From positions 1,553,556 through 1,617,555 of the forward strand of contig CP129486.1 in the NCBI GenBank assembly GCA_030584005.1: a stretch of DNA of 64,000 nucleotides. The letters are read 5' to 3'. A program made the position numbers and the translations under genes. Position 1 is the stretch's first letter; the number at the start of each line of letters is the position of its first letter. The notes under the pieces were generated by a model, which worked only from the letters and a program-made list of their open reading frames with translations, had not been told where the DNA came from and searched no databases. Below, piece by piece: positions 26,885-35,741 of this stretch. Origin of the DNA: Bdellovibrionota bacterium. GTDB taxonomy: Bacteria > Bdellovibrionota_C > UBA2361 > JAFLCA01.

Positions 26885-29128
26885 TTATGAGATCTGCTTT
26901 GAGTGTTGCACGAGCAGTCGGTTTATCCGGGCGCTCAGCTGTGTCACCCGCCGTTTGTGCAGTGTGCGCTTGGTGGCGATTGCTAGGGCCCGTTTTGATC
27001 CAACTACTACGAGCAGCTTCTTGGCACGGGTGAGGGCTGTATAAACAAGCTGTCGATCGAGCAATGCAAAGTGTGACTCATGAAGCGCCAGAAGCACGCA
27101 GGGCATCTCCGAACCTTGGGCGCGGTGCACGGTGAGTGCATAAGCAAGGGACAGCTCATACAGATCGTCATTAGCATAGCGTACAAGTCGCCCATCCCAC
27201 AGTTCGACAACGAGCTGCCGTCTGGCTCGATCAACCTCTACAATAGAACCCACGTCGCCATTAAAAACGCCGCCGGGATCAATCTGATAGTTGTTGACCC
27301 GCTGGCACACCTTGTCACCAAGTCTTAACACAGATTCGCCCACCTCAAGCTCCAAGTCGGGCCCCCTGCAGGGATTGACCCGTTCTTGAATCTGCTTGTT
27401 GAGCTGCAGTGTGCCGAGCGGGCCGCGATTTGACGGGGTAAGCACTACGATGTCGCTCATGCTGATGCCAAACTTCTTGGGCACCTGATCGGCAAACAAC
27501 TGCTCTATCGTGCGCGCAGCATCTTCTACCTGCGGGCGAGAGACAAAGTAGGCGTCGCTCTTGGTGCTTCCATCCGGCTCCGGGATGTGCGGGGGATGTC
27601 CTGCGTTGACCATGTGGGCAACCGAGGTAATGGCTGACTCTTCGGCGCGTCGAAAAAGTGTAGAGAGGGCCACGGTGGGAACCTCGGGATGCTCAACGAG
27701 CTCGCCAAACACGCGACCCGGACCGACCGAGGGGAGCTGGTCCTTATCCCCCACCAGGATCAGCCGCGTATTTTTTTCGAGGGCGGCGAGCAGGTCGCGG
27801 GCCAGAGCCACATCGATCATGGAGGCTTCATCCACGATTATCACATCAGCCCGCAGCGGTTGGTCCGGTCCATACAGAAAACTTCTGTGGATCGGATCAT
27901 ATTTGAGTAAACGGTGGATCGTACTTGCTGGCCTAGAGGTGACCTGCGAGATGCGTTGCGCCGCGCGACCGGTCGGAGCCGCGAGCAATATCGAGCACTG
28001 GGCTTCACTGAACATTGTGCAGAGAGCCCGGATAACGGTCGTTTTTCCGCAGCCTGGGCCTCCCGTGATGACTAACAAGCGCTCGGAGAGCGCCTTGTAG
28101 ACGGCCTTGCGTTGCTGCTCTGAGAAGGTCACCTGCAGCTCCCGTCCGGCGCGTTCTAGCGATTGCTCCACATCGGCTGGACTTAAACCACGATCCAGCG
28201 GGGGCATGTACAGACGGTCTACGATAAAGCGCGCCACGAAGTCCTCTGCCCGCAAGAGCTTCGGCAGATACCACATGCCCGTCTCTTCAATGACGTCACC
28301 CTCCGTTGCCAGCGCATGCAGGTGCGGAGTGATATCGGTCTCATCGGACAGTCCCAACAGGGCACGGGCTCGCTGTAGGAGCTGCTCCAGGGGCAGACAG
28401 CAATGACCATCGTCGGATGCGCGCTCTAGGGCATAGTAGATCCCAGCCTTGAGCCGCTGTGGCGAGGTAGCGGTGAGCCCCAAATTCATGGCGATGCTGT
28501 CGGCGGTGACGAAACCGATACCCCGAATATGCCGAGCCAGAAGATAGGGGTCCTTCTTTAGTATCTCAAAGGCTTGGGTGCCGTAACGCTCGACTATCTT
28601 ATGGGCAAGGTTCAACGAGATATTATGTTCAACGAGAAAACGTACCGTTTCTCCCCGCGCGTGCTGTTGCGCCATGGCTTCTGCCAGCAGCCGCGCCTTG
28701 CGTGCGCCTATGCCGGGGATCCTGGCCACACGATCCGGATCTGTACGGACGATCTCCAGGGCTTGTGCGCCGAGCTCATCGATAAGCCGTTGCGCTGTCT
28801 TCTCGCCAATACCTTTGATCATCCCGCTACGAAGATAACGACCGATGCCCTCACTGCTGGCGGGGGGTGTCTCGATGATGCTTGATGCGGTAAGCTGCCT
28901 GCCAAAGCGGGGGTGGTCAGTGAATATCCCCCGGATCACCAGATGAGCGCCCACACGCGGCTCGATACAGGTGCCTACCACGGTCAGACTCGCGTTGCCT
29001 TCGGCATCAACTCGTAAGACCGAATATCCGTTGGCCGGATTACGAAAGGTGATGCGTTTTAACTCTCCACGCAGCATAACCTCGCTTCCATTGGAGGTGT
29101 TGCTGGGAGTAGGCGTTTCGGCAGTCAT
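26885..29128 (-). CDS. recD2: ATP-dependent RecD2-type 5'-3' DNA helicase
   Basis: A 747-residue SF1B helicase of the RecD/TraA type that works without RecBC. The N-terminal OB-like region (LKRITFRNPANGYSVLRVD) and tandem helix-hairpin-helix motifs (DRVARIPGIGARKARLLAEA; HIRGIGFVTADSIAMNLG) are the RecD2 hallmarks. Walker A is VITGGPGCGKTTVI, motif II is DVIIVDEASMIDV, and the C-terminal UvrD-like motif is LSLAYALTVHRAQGSEMP. RecD2 is linked to recombination and DNA damage tolerance. The start is an ATG at 29128. No recB or recC is nearby. Confidence 0.95.
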   Translation of the reverse strand: MTAETPTPSNTSNGSEVMLRGELKRITFRNPANGYSVLRVDAEGNASLTVVGTCIEPRVGAHLVIRGIFTDHPRFGRQLTASSIIETPPASSEGIGRYLRSGMIKGIGEKTAQRLIDELGAQALEIVRTDPDRVARIPGIGARKARLLAEAMAQQHARGETVRFLVEHNISLNLAHKIVERYGTQAFEILKKDPYLLARHIRGIGFVTADSIAMNLGLTATSPQRLKAGIYYALERASDDGHCCLPLEQLLQRARALLGLSDETDITPHLHALATEGDVIEETGMWYLPKLLRAEDFVARFIVDRLYMPPLDRGLSPADVEQSLERAGRELQVTFSEQQRKAVYKALSERLLVITGGPGCGKTTVIRALCTMFSEAQCSILLAAPTGRAAQRISQVTSRPASTIHRLLKYDPIHRSFLYGPDQPLRADVIIVDEASMIDVALARDLLAALEKNTRLILVGDKDQLPSVGPGRVFGELVEHPEVPTVALSTLFRRAEESAITSVAHMVNAGHPPHIPEPDGSTKSDAYFVSRPQVEDAARTIEQLFADQVPKKFGISMSDIVVLTPSNRGPLGTLQLNKQIQERVNPCRGPDLELEVGESVLRLGDKVCQRVNNYQIDPGGVFNGDVGSIVEVDRARRQLVVELWDGRLVRYANDDLYELSLAYALTVHRAQGSEMPCVLLALHESHFALLDRQLVYTALTRAKKLLVVVGSKRALAIATKRTLHKRRVTQLSARINRLLVQHSKQIS

Positions 29129-29282
29129 GGGGGTGTTTGGGATTCAAAATGAAGGTGGAGCGGGACGGGAGCGGGTATACCTCACTGGCAGCACCTACCA
29201 TTACCTCACAATTAGATATAGGACCTCAAGTAAAAGGCAATCCTACATTGTTTTCGCATACGGTGCACGAAAGTTGCGACGC

Positions 29283-29504
29283 ATGACTATACGTGGTTTC
29301 AAAAATGCCATCCTTGGCATTCTTTGGAATCGCTTCGAGTTTTGATGGGGTGCGCCGGGGCCCCATCAAAACGTCGCTTCCATGGCCTCGCTGAAGACTC
29401 GATCGTGGTAGCCGCCACCCGTGGCTGTCCTAGGGATACGCTGCACTTATTCAGCCTATCCCTAGAAGTGGTCTCATAAAGGTATTTATGAAACCACTTC
29501 TAGG
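29283..29504. repeat. Mosaic palindromic repeat, copy D (fullest copy)
   Basis: This is a composite of at least four hairpin modules: AATGCCA-TCCT-TGGCATT near 29307-29325; GTTTTGATGGGG...CCCCATCAAAAC near 29338-29372; TAGGGATACGCTG (29431-29443) with CAGCCTATCCCTA (29452-29464), one mismatch; and CCTAGAAGTGGTCTCATAAA (29461-29480) with its 20-base partner (29485-29504), one mismatch around a GGTA loop. The last arm ends two bases before the stop codon of the response regulator gene. The preceding 29129-29282 stretch is the recD2 upstream region, with no visible feature. Confidence 0.9.
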
Positions 29505-29506
29505 AT

Positions 29507-30181
29507 TCATGCCCGCTCCGGCAGCCACTGATACCCCACTCCTCTTACCGAGCGCAGGTAGTCGGCATTGCCACGCTTTAATACGGCTCTTAGCCGTACA
29601 ATCGAATTATCGATAGTGCGTGGAGTAGGCAGGTCTTCTTCTCCCTGGAAGAGCAGCTTGAGCAGCTCCTCCCGCGGCACTACTCGTGGACTTGCGCTTA
29701 AAATTGCCTCGAGTAAGCGGAAATCGCGGGTGATCGGCTGTTCGGTTGAACCGTCGCTGAATCGAATGATCATGGCGTCCAGGTCAATCGTAATCTCTCC
29801 AACCTTTATCACCCGTGAGGGCGGGCGGCGCGAGAGGGTACGCGCCACGAGCAGCAAGAGTTCCTTCAGATGGAACGGTTTAGGAATGTACTCATCGGCT
29901 CCCAATTCATAACCCTTCAGCCGATACTCAGCGGAGGTCATCGCCGTGAGGAAGATGATGGCGGCATTGGAGTGCTCCCGTATGAGCTTTGCCAATTCAA
30001 ATCCGTTTCCATCAGGGAGCCCGACGTCGATGATAGCCAGGTCGAACGCGGATGACAGGATGGCCCCACGTGCCGCGGTGAAGGTACTGCAGCGATGCAC
30101 CTGATACCCCACCTTGCCCAAGCGCTCCTCAAGGGTGGCCCCCAAGGTTTCATCATCTTCAATCAGCAGGATTGCACTCAT
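29507..30181 (-). CDS. OmpR/PhoB-type DNA-binding response regulator
   Basis: The N-terminal receiver has the acidic pair IEDDE, the phospho-acceptor Asp in LAIIDVGLPDG, Thr in IIFLTAM and Lys in YIPKPF. The C-terminal winged-helix domain follows (LDAMIIRFSDGSTEQPITRD; PRTIDNSIVRLRAVLKRG; LRSVRGVGYQWLPE). It starts with ATG at 30181, overlapping the kinase stop by four bases, so kinase and regulator are translated as a pair. The target may be the divergently transcribed TonB-dependent receptor; this is inferred from position only. Confidence 0.95.
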   Translation of the reverse strand: MSAILLIEDDETLGATLEERLGKVGYQVHRCSTFTAARGAILSSAFDLAIIDVGLPDGNGFELAKLIREHSNAAIIFLTAMTSAEYRLKGYELGADEYIPKPFHLKELLLLVARTLSRRPPSRVIKVGEITIDLDAMIIRFSDGSTEQPITRDFRLLEAILSASPRVVPREELLKLLFQGEEDLPTPRTIDNSIVRLRAVLKRGNADYLRSVRGVGYQWLPERA

Positions 30182-31113
30182 ACTTTACCTACAATTGCCG
30201 CCTCTTCCTGCGCTGACTCGCTGCCGAGCACCCGGCCGGGGAGAGTCAGTGCCACGCAAAAACCCCGTGCAGTTTTGGGGAACTCGACGGATCCTCCCAT
30301 TCGTTCTGTAAATTTGCGCACCAAGTACAAACCGATGCCGTTGCCGCTGCGGGCAGTTGGCCGGCTGAACAAGCGGGTCAGCAGTGCGCGATTCCCCGGG
30401 AAACCAATACCATCGTCCAACATCTGGATCTGCAGCTCTCCCGGCCGAATCTGCTCGACACAGATCGTGACCGTGGAGGCCTTTCCGTGGAGTGCGGCAT
30501 TGCCGAGGACATTCTCGAATATGGCGCGTAACGCCCTGCGATCACCACGTATGAAGGCATCGCTCTGTACGTGGATGGTGAGAGCAAAGAATCGACCGCA
30601 TTCCTCTATCAACGGTCGCAGTTCGATCTGTTCTTCGAGAAACTGATAGTCGTCGACAGAGGCTAGAAGGAGAGAGTTTTCAAGCTGCATGGTGAGCTGC
30701 CCGGTGGCGCTTACCAGTCGAGTTACCAACGGGCGCAGCTCCGGTTCTTTGATGTCTTCCTCAAGACTTTCCGCCTGCAGCCTGAGGCTCGCTAAAGGCG
30801 TGCGGAGTTCATGGGTGAAGGTTGAGAGGAACGTGGCGATGCGATCACGCTCCCGCATCTCTCGGATCATGAAGTAAGCCAAGCAAGCGCCACCGCCAAT
30901 GATGCTGGTCAATAGCACCGCGCCCTCCCAGGTCAGCATGCTGACATGGCGCTCAAGGGTGGGAGCGGGGGGCGGGGTGCCGTTCATCAGCGACTCGAGG
31001 AGCTGCACCGAGAAAAGATACCACCAACCGGCTAGTCCGCTCGTAAATATGACCCACAGGATTACCGGTATATAACGCCAGATGTGACGGGATTGACAGG
31101 AGCGTGGATGCAT
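30178..31113 (-). CDS. Sensor histidine kinase
   Basis: Membrane helix IPVILWVIFTSGLAGWWYLF, a short periplasmic loop of about 35 residues, a second helix (GAVLLTSIIGGGACLAYFMI), then HisKA with FLSTFTHELRTPLASLRLQ and HATPase with FENVLGNAALHGK, LDDGIGFPG and SGNGIGLYLVRKF. The small sensor loop suggests detection inside or near the membrane rather than of a large ligand. I chose the ATG at 31113 (MHPRSCQ), because the 44 codons upstream look non-coding. It forms a two-component pair with the overlapping regulator. Confidence 0.92.
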   Translation of the reverse strand: MHPRSCQSRHIWRYIPVILWVIFTSGLAGWWYLFSVQLLESLMNGTPPPAPTLERHVSMLTWEGAVLLTSIIGGGACLAYFMIREMRERDRIATFLSTFTHELRTPLASLRLQAESLEEDIKEPELRPLVTRLVSATGQLTMQLENSLLLASVDDYQFLEEQIELRPLIEECGRFFALTIHVQSDAFIRGDRRALRAIFENVLGNAALHGKASTVTICVEQIRPGELQIQMLDDGIGFPGNRALLTRLFSRPTARSGNGIGLYLVRKFTERMGGSVEFPKTARGFCVALTLPGRVLGSESAQEEAAIVGKV

Positions 31114-31418
31114 AGTGGTGAGTTCTTGGCAGCCGAAGCCTTCGCGCAGGCCCTTGCAGTATAGGCGGCAGTGTAGCGTGTTGAGGGTTAATTTTCGAGC
31201 GCACCGCAGATTGTGCCGCTGTATGGGCCCGAGCTTCATTCTCATCTCGATACCAGCCGAACCGAATGCAGGTTCTTATGTCATTGCCCTGTCATGGACC
31301 GCCCAGCCACCATGGCCTGAATAGACTTTTGAGCGCTTAGATCAGGCAAGCTATTGACCTAAAAGTGCAAATACATGAAAAGCCCTGCTCGGAACTGTAC
31401 TGTCTTGGGATATTGAGT

Positions 31419-33602
31419 ATGAGCAAGAAGCTTCAATTCGTCATCGCCCCTCTGACCTGCTTCGCCTTTGCCGGCTCGCTCTTGGCTGAAGAAGGTGCCG
31501 TCACGCCCACGAAGGACGCTGCCTCAGTCGAGGTCGTGGTCACCGCGGGAAGGGGCTTAGAGCAAGACCCCCTGAGCGTCCCCCAGCGCGTTGATACGAT
31601 CACCGAAGAAGAGCTCAAGGTTCAGGAGTTTGTTGATCTTGATGACGCGTTGCGCACGATCCCGAATGTGCAAGCTGCTCCCTCGGAGGGCAACCCCAAT
31701 TATTGGCAGGAAGGGTTTAGTATCCGTGGACTTGGTGCTCAGCGTGTGTTGACCCTCACCGATGGCGTACGCCAGGCGGGTCAGGGCATTGGGTATGGCG
31801 GCGGCAACCTGTCCCTTTACGATCTCTTCGGGGTAGAGCGCATTGAGGTGCTGAAGGGTCCAGGCTCGGTGCTGTACGGTACTGATGCTTTTGGCGGTGT
31901 CGTTAATATCATCACACGCAACCCTGAGCGCCGCAGCTCCTTCGGCACCAATGCCGCGGCCCGCTATATGTTCGACGGCTCCCGAGATATGCAGCGCGGC
32001 GGAATGTATCTTGATGTGGGCAACGAGAATGCGGGGATGATCCTGGGGGGAAGCTACTCTGATTCTGAGGAGCCTAACCTTCCCAATGGCGAGGATCCTA
32101 ATAGCGGCTCATTTGAGAACCTTGGTCTTTGGGGCAAGGCCGATGTGTACATTGATCCCGATACGCGGCTGCGCTTCCTCGGCAACTTCGATCGCAACAC
32201 CGATGTGTTGGTAACCGACACGGTGCTTCCGCTGCCTATTGCAGTGTTCGGTCCTCCGGGAAGCAGCGAGCTGGTGCAGAATCCGCTCTTTTTTGAGTTC
32301 CCCGAGTACCGAAGGGCCATGGCAGGCGTTGAGATTGAAAGCAAGCAGCTGGATGCGTTCCTTGATGAGATTAAGAGCGGGCTGTATTGGCAGCAGATTT
32401 ACCGCGAGTTCCACCGGGAAACGGCCTACTATCCGACCGGCAGCCCTGGCTTCACGGGACCGCCGCTGTTTGTTGATCCAACGGCTTCGATGCGCCGCGC
32501 GGTGGTCGACACCGAGGATGAGGTCAATACCTACGAGTGGCAGACCCAGGGGCGTGTGAAAAGGGGAGATCACCTTTGGACCATGGGTTTTGATGCCGGA
32601 CTAGACGATGCGGACCAACCGGAGACCGAGACACAGACCGTGGTGGCGGTGGCCGGTGTGGGGCAGGTCCCCGGGCAGCCACGTTCGGAAGAGCGTGTGC
32701 GTGTCGACGCACAGCAGTATCGCCTGGGAGCCTACGTGCAGGATAACTTCACTATGGATGAGTATGAGTTTGTGCCGGGCGCTCGTCTTGATTACTTCAC
32801 GGTCGAGGATGACCAAACTTCCTTTGACGATGAGGTGTTTGGAGCGAGTGGATCATTAGGCTTACTCTACCACCTCACCGACGTGGATGTGCCCTATGTA
32901 AATCTGGCAACAGGATTCCGTGCGCCGGATTTAGGCGAGCGCTTTCAGGATGGCATCGTTAATTTTGGTGTGCCGTCGCGAATAATCGGCAACCCCGATC
33001 TGGACCCCGAACGCTCCTGGTCGGCCGAGCTCGGTTATAAGCGCCACACCGATGCGCTGCGCTTTGAGGTGGCGAGCTTCTTTAACCAGGTGGATGACTA
33101 CATCGGTACGGTGGCACAGGGCGTTGTAGAGGGCTTCGATACGGAGCAGTACTTCAACTTAGGCACTGTCCGCTTATACGGCGGCGAGGCTTCTGTTGAG
33201 TATCTGGTCACCGAGCGCCTGACGACCTATGCCACGGCGGGACGCACCTGGACCGATGAGCGAACCAAGGTCGATGTGCCGAGCTGGATCTTTACCTATG
33301 GGGTGCAATACAGCCAGCCGCTCTTCGAGACAGTGGTCCGATCGATCACCGCAGGCATGCAGTTCCGCACCGTTTTGGAGTCAGAAGAACAGACGGACAC
33401 GGGCGGTCGAGAGAAGTATAATGGTGGTGGGTTCACAGTGGTTGACCTATTGCTCAACGCGGATCTTGGTGAGACCGGGTTTGGCCGCGGCACCATCGTC
33501 TCAGGGATCCGGAACCTCTTCGACAAAGAGTACCAGGAGCCGTTCTTTGCGATGAACCAGCCTGAGCGAAATGCCTACGTAGGGATCCAGCTTGACTTTT
33601 AA
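31419..33602 (+). CDS. TonB-dependent outer-membrane receptor
   Basis: A signal peptide (MSKKLQFVIAPLTCFAFAG...LLA) precedes a TonB-box-like segment (VEVVVTAGRGLEQ) and the plug domain (IPNVQAAPSEGNPNYW, FSIRGLGAQRVLTLTDGVRQ, VERIEVLKGPGSVLYGTDAFGGVVNIITR). A 22-strand barrel follows, with typical YVNLATGFRAPDLGERF and LGYKRH segments, ending in Phe as outer-membrane proteins do. The plug style resembles the haem/vitamin B12/siderophore group, but the ligand cannot be assigned. The start codon at 31419 has only a weak ribosome site. It overlaps the next small gene and is divergent from the kinase pair. Confidence 0.95.
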   Translation: MSKKLQFVIAPLTCFAFAGSLLAEEGAVTPTKDAASVEVVVTAGRGLEQDPLSVPQRVDTITEEELKVQEFVDLDDALRTIPNVQAAPSEGNPNYWQEGFSIRGLGAQRVLTLTDGVRQAGQGIGYGGGNLSLYDLFGVERIEVLKGPGSVLYGTDAFGGVVNIITRNPERRSSFGTNAAARYMFDGSRDMQRGGMYLDVGNENAGMILGGSYSDSEEPNLPNGEDPNSGSFENLGLWGKADVYIDPDTRLRFLGNFDRNTDVLVTDTVLPLPIAVFGPPGSSELVQNPLFFEFPEYRRAMAGVEIESKQLDAFLDEIKSGLYWQQIYREFHRETAYYPTGSPGFTGPPLFVDPTASMRRAVVDTEDEVNTYEWQTQGRVKRGDHLWTMGFDAGLDDADQPETETQTVVAVAGVGQVPGQPRSEERVRVDAQQYRLGAYVQDNFTMDEYEFVPGARLDYFTVEDDQTSFDDEVFGASGSLGLLYHLTDVDVPYVNLATGFRAPDLGERFQDGIVNFGVPSRIIGNPDLDPERSWSAELGYKRHTDALRFEVASFFNQVDDYIGTVAQGVVEGFDTEQYFNLGTVRLYGGEASVEYLVTERLTTYATAGRTWTDERTKVDVPSWIFTYGVQYSQPLFETVVRSITAGMQFRTVLESEEQTDTGGREKYNGGGFTVVDLLLNADLGETGFGRGTIVSGIRNLFDKEYQEPFFAMNQPERNAYVGIQLDF

Positions 33603-33999
33603 TTTCAGTACCTTCACCGCGATATCAGAGCTCTTCGTCACTGCCGGGGTGCTCTACATCGTGCGGAGAGGCTGGCTCAGGCAGCGCATCCCGTGGGGAC
33701 TGGCCCTTGGCCTGGTCATCTTCGAGTTTTCCGTGAACATGCTGTACATGATCAGCCGCATGGGTGCGACGCCGCTCGACGCGCTCTCTACCAGCATGAA
33801 GATCCTGTATGCTGTTCATGGCACCCTGTCTCTGTTGGTGTTCATCGCGTTCGCTCTAATGGTGCTGCTGGCCTTTTTGGAGGCGAAAAAGGGCAGACAT
33901 TTCTTTGCCGATCATAAACGGCTCACTGCGAGCTTCGTGGTCTTCTGGCTGCTCAGTGTGGGCTCCGGTGAGGTCATCTATATTCTTCGCCACCTGTAG
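33592..33999 (+). CDS. Small four-helix membrane protein, His-containing (DUF420-like)
   Basis: 135 residues with four hydrophobic helices. His occurs near helix 3 (LYAVHGTLSLLVFIAF) and at the end of helix 4 (VIYILRHL), which recalls haem- or copper-associated DUF420-like membrane proteins. That match is tentative. It begins with a TTG inside the last codons of the receptor gene (11-base overlap), so it is probably co-translated with the receptor. This suggests a role in handling whatever the receptor imports. Confidence 0.65.
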   Translation: MTFNFSTFTAISELFVTAGVLYIVRRGWLRQRIPWGLALGLVIFEFSVNMLYMISRMGATPLDALSTSMKILYAVHGTLSLLVFIAFALMVLLAFLEAKKGRHFFADHKRLTASFVVFWLLSVGSGEVIYILRHL

Positions 34000-34015
34000 T
34001 TGCATGACCAGCCAG

Positions 34016-34046
34016 CCTGTAGTGTCAGGCCCAGGGCCTTTACAGG
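34016..34046. terminator. Possible bidirectional terminator hairpin
   Basis: CCTGTA (34016-34021) pairs with TACAGG (34041-34046), and inside it AGGCCC (34027-34032) pairs with GGGCCT (34034-34039) around a single A. It separates the two convergent genes and overlaps the stop codon of the minus-strand gene. There is no long T-tract, so termination is an inference. Confidence 0.45.
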
Positions 34047-34558
34047 AATAGAACCGCAATTGCTCCAAAAAACCCTAACCAGAGGGGGTAAAGCAGGCGA
34101 TTGAGTACGGAGGTTCCTCGGGACACGCGGCGCAGCACTGCAGCAAAGTGAGTGGCTATGAGAATGACGAACGCGATGCTTAGTGCGGAATGGGCGGATT
34201 CTATCAACACATGTGTGTAGCCATACACTAGTGGTACTGCCGAGGCAGCGGTTGCCACAAATACGGCCAAGGAAGCGAAACCCAGTTTATAGTGCGGGGT
34301 ATGCCCCTGGCCCTGTGCCCGCTTTATGTGAGGCGCCAGGTAGCACAGTAATCCCGCAGCTGACACAAGTCCCACTGCGGTATGGAGCCACATCAGTAGT
34401 GATGTAGCCGGAATGAGGTGCATGCTTAGGAATGGCAATAGCCCCGACCAGGAGGTGAGGCTTAACCCGAAAAGCAAGCTGAACAGGATGGGGGATCGCC
34501 AACGTGCCAGCCGTGCATCCTGTCTTGCTCCCTCGGGATCTACTCTAGGATCTTTCAT
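34040..34558 (-). CDS. Small membrane protein, His-containing (cytochrome b561-like pattern)
   Basis: About 172 residues with five hydrophobic segments. His residues lie at helix positions: LPFLSMHLI, LLMWLHTAVGLV, GYTHVLIESAHSAL and LIATHFAAV. Two His pairs across four helices is the pattern of haem-binding membrane cytochromes, but no firm family is recognised. The ATG at 34558 (MKDPRVD) is preferred to a start 51 bases upstream. It lies between the receptor operon and tonB and may be part of the same transport or redox function. Confidence 0.65.
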   Translation of the reverse strand: MKDPRVDPEGARQDARLARWRSPILFSLLFGLSLTSWSGLLPFLSMHLIPATSLLMWLHTAVGLVSAAGLLCYLAPHIKRAQGQGHTPHYKLGFASLAVFVATAASAVPLVYGYTHVLIESAHSALSIAFVILIATHFAAVLRRVSRGTSVLNRLLYPLWLGFFGAIAVLFL

Positions 34559-34651
34559 GTGCAACGCATTTTCGGTTCTTGGTGGAACATGCCGTCTTGG
34601 ACTGTTCACTCCTGGCTGCGCTCGTTCATTGCGGCGATACAGCCGAGACTC

Positions 34652-34718
34652 CTAGGGATATGCTGCGCTGAACTTATTCAGCGTATGCCTAGAAGCTATC
34701 TTAAAGAATCGTCTCTAG
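34652..34718. repeat. Mosaic palindromic repeat, copy E
   Basis: CTAGGGATATGCTG (34652-34665) pairs with CAGCGTATGCCTAG (34679-34692) with two mismatches. A second, decayed arm pair runs from CTAGAAG (34689) to TCTAG (34718). It lies downstream of tonB and upstream of the small membrane gene at 34558. Confidence 0.75.
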
Positions 34719-34806
34719 TCCCTGTGCTTCTCCGTTGAAGCGCAGGGCGCAAGGTCCCCCTTGATTTCATACTCCTGAGGAAACTGCAACTTTGACAGTT
34801 TGTGTA

Positions 34807-35499
34807 TCAGCGCAGCCGGAATACAACAGCCACCTGCTCTCGCCATTCCACCGGCCGTCCAAAGCGGGTAGCAGGTTGGAAGCGCCACTGCTCCAAGATT
34901 GTTCGACGCGCCGCGTGGTCACAATCATCCCGACCGGAGGAGGCTGCGACCTGAGCTTCGGTGACACTGCCATCGGGTGCTATGGTGATATCAAATAGTA
35001 CACGTCCTTCAAATCCAGCTCGTCTCGCTGCCCAAGGATAGGGCGGCTTTGGCACACTGACCGGAGCAACCCCCGATACCCCTCCGCTACCACCGCCACT
35101 TCCATTCCCGATCCCATGCTCCCCTTGACCGGAACCACATTCATTACAAGTCGGTGAGGTAGCGATCGCCTGCGTCGCAACGTTTTGATTTGTGACACGG
35201 GGACGGGGGGAGTGCGTTTTCACCACTGGCTGAGCCTTTGGCGGCGAGACTTTCTTCACAACCGGAGCGGGCAGCTCGGGATAGCTAAGGGGCGGGGGAC
35301 TTTCCTCACTTGCTTCGAGCGAGGGAGCACTGAGAGCACCCGCTCCTGGAAGTCCGGGCTCGTAAGAGATGCTGAGTCCTTCCATCCCGGAGCCCAAGAG
35401 CATGGGCGGGGTGGTGCCCAGCCCAGTGAGCACGGTCACCCCAACTGCGGTATGGGCAGTGAGTGAAACAAAGAATCCCTTCAGTTGAGCACCGCGCAT
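34807..35499 (-). CDS. tonB: TonB family energy transducer
   Basis: TonB links the proton-motive force at the inner membrane to outer-membrane receptors. There is one N-terminal helix (FFVSLTAHTAVGVTVLTGLG), then a Pro/Ser-rich periplasm-spanning linker, a Gly/Ser stretch (GIGNGSGGGSGGVSG), and the C-terminal TonB domain: PPYPWAARRAGFEGRVLFDI, DGSVTEAQVAASSG and AARRTILEQWRFQPA. There is an odd small Cys motif (CNEC) in the linker. No exbB or exbD is in the window. It probably serves the receptor at 31.4 kb. Confidence 0.93.
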   Translation of the reverse strand: MRGAQLKGFFVSLTAHTAVGVTVLTGLGTTPPMLLGSGMEGLSISYEPGLPGAGALSAPSLEASEESPPPLSYPELPAPVVKKVSPPKAQPVVKTHSPRPRVTNQNVATQAIATSPTCNECGSGQGEHGIGNGSGGGSGGVSGVAPVSVPKPPYPWAARRAGFEGRVLFDITIAPDGSVTEAQVAASSGRDDCDHAARRTILEQWRFQPATRFGRPVEWREQVAVVFRLR

Positions 35500-35741
35500 A
35501 ACGCATTGGGACAGGGAAGATACATCGGTAAAATACGTTTACTCTTTTCTTTAAGTCTAGCAACTCTTTAGCCTTTTTTCAGCCATTGTCACCGCTCTGT
35601 CATTGCAAGAATGGTGCGCTCTGTGGCTGCCTTCAAATCGGTTACCAAGGAAGCTATATCGCCGCTCATCGCTGCTCGCGCATGCGCAATTCTACCGCTG
35701 TGGTATAGTGCGCGGATACGTTGGTAACAGGCACAGCGCCC
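35500..35741. other. Divergent promoter region between tonB and the MBL-fold gene
   Basis: The region is AT-richer than its surroundings (for example CTCTTTAGCCTTTTTTCAG near 35563-35581). It must contain promoters for both genes. No clear operator or Fur-box-like palindrome could be identified by eye. Confidence 0.3.

Noticed and set aside
31246..31418. Cobalamin riboswitch upstream of the TonB-dependent receptor
   Set aside because: No B12-box-like sequence or long leader is visible between the divergent kinase gene and the receptor.
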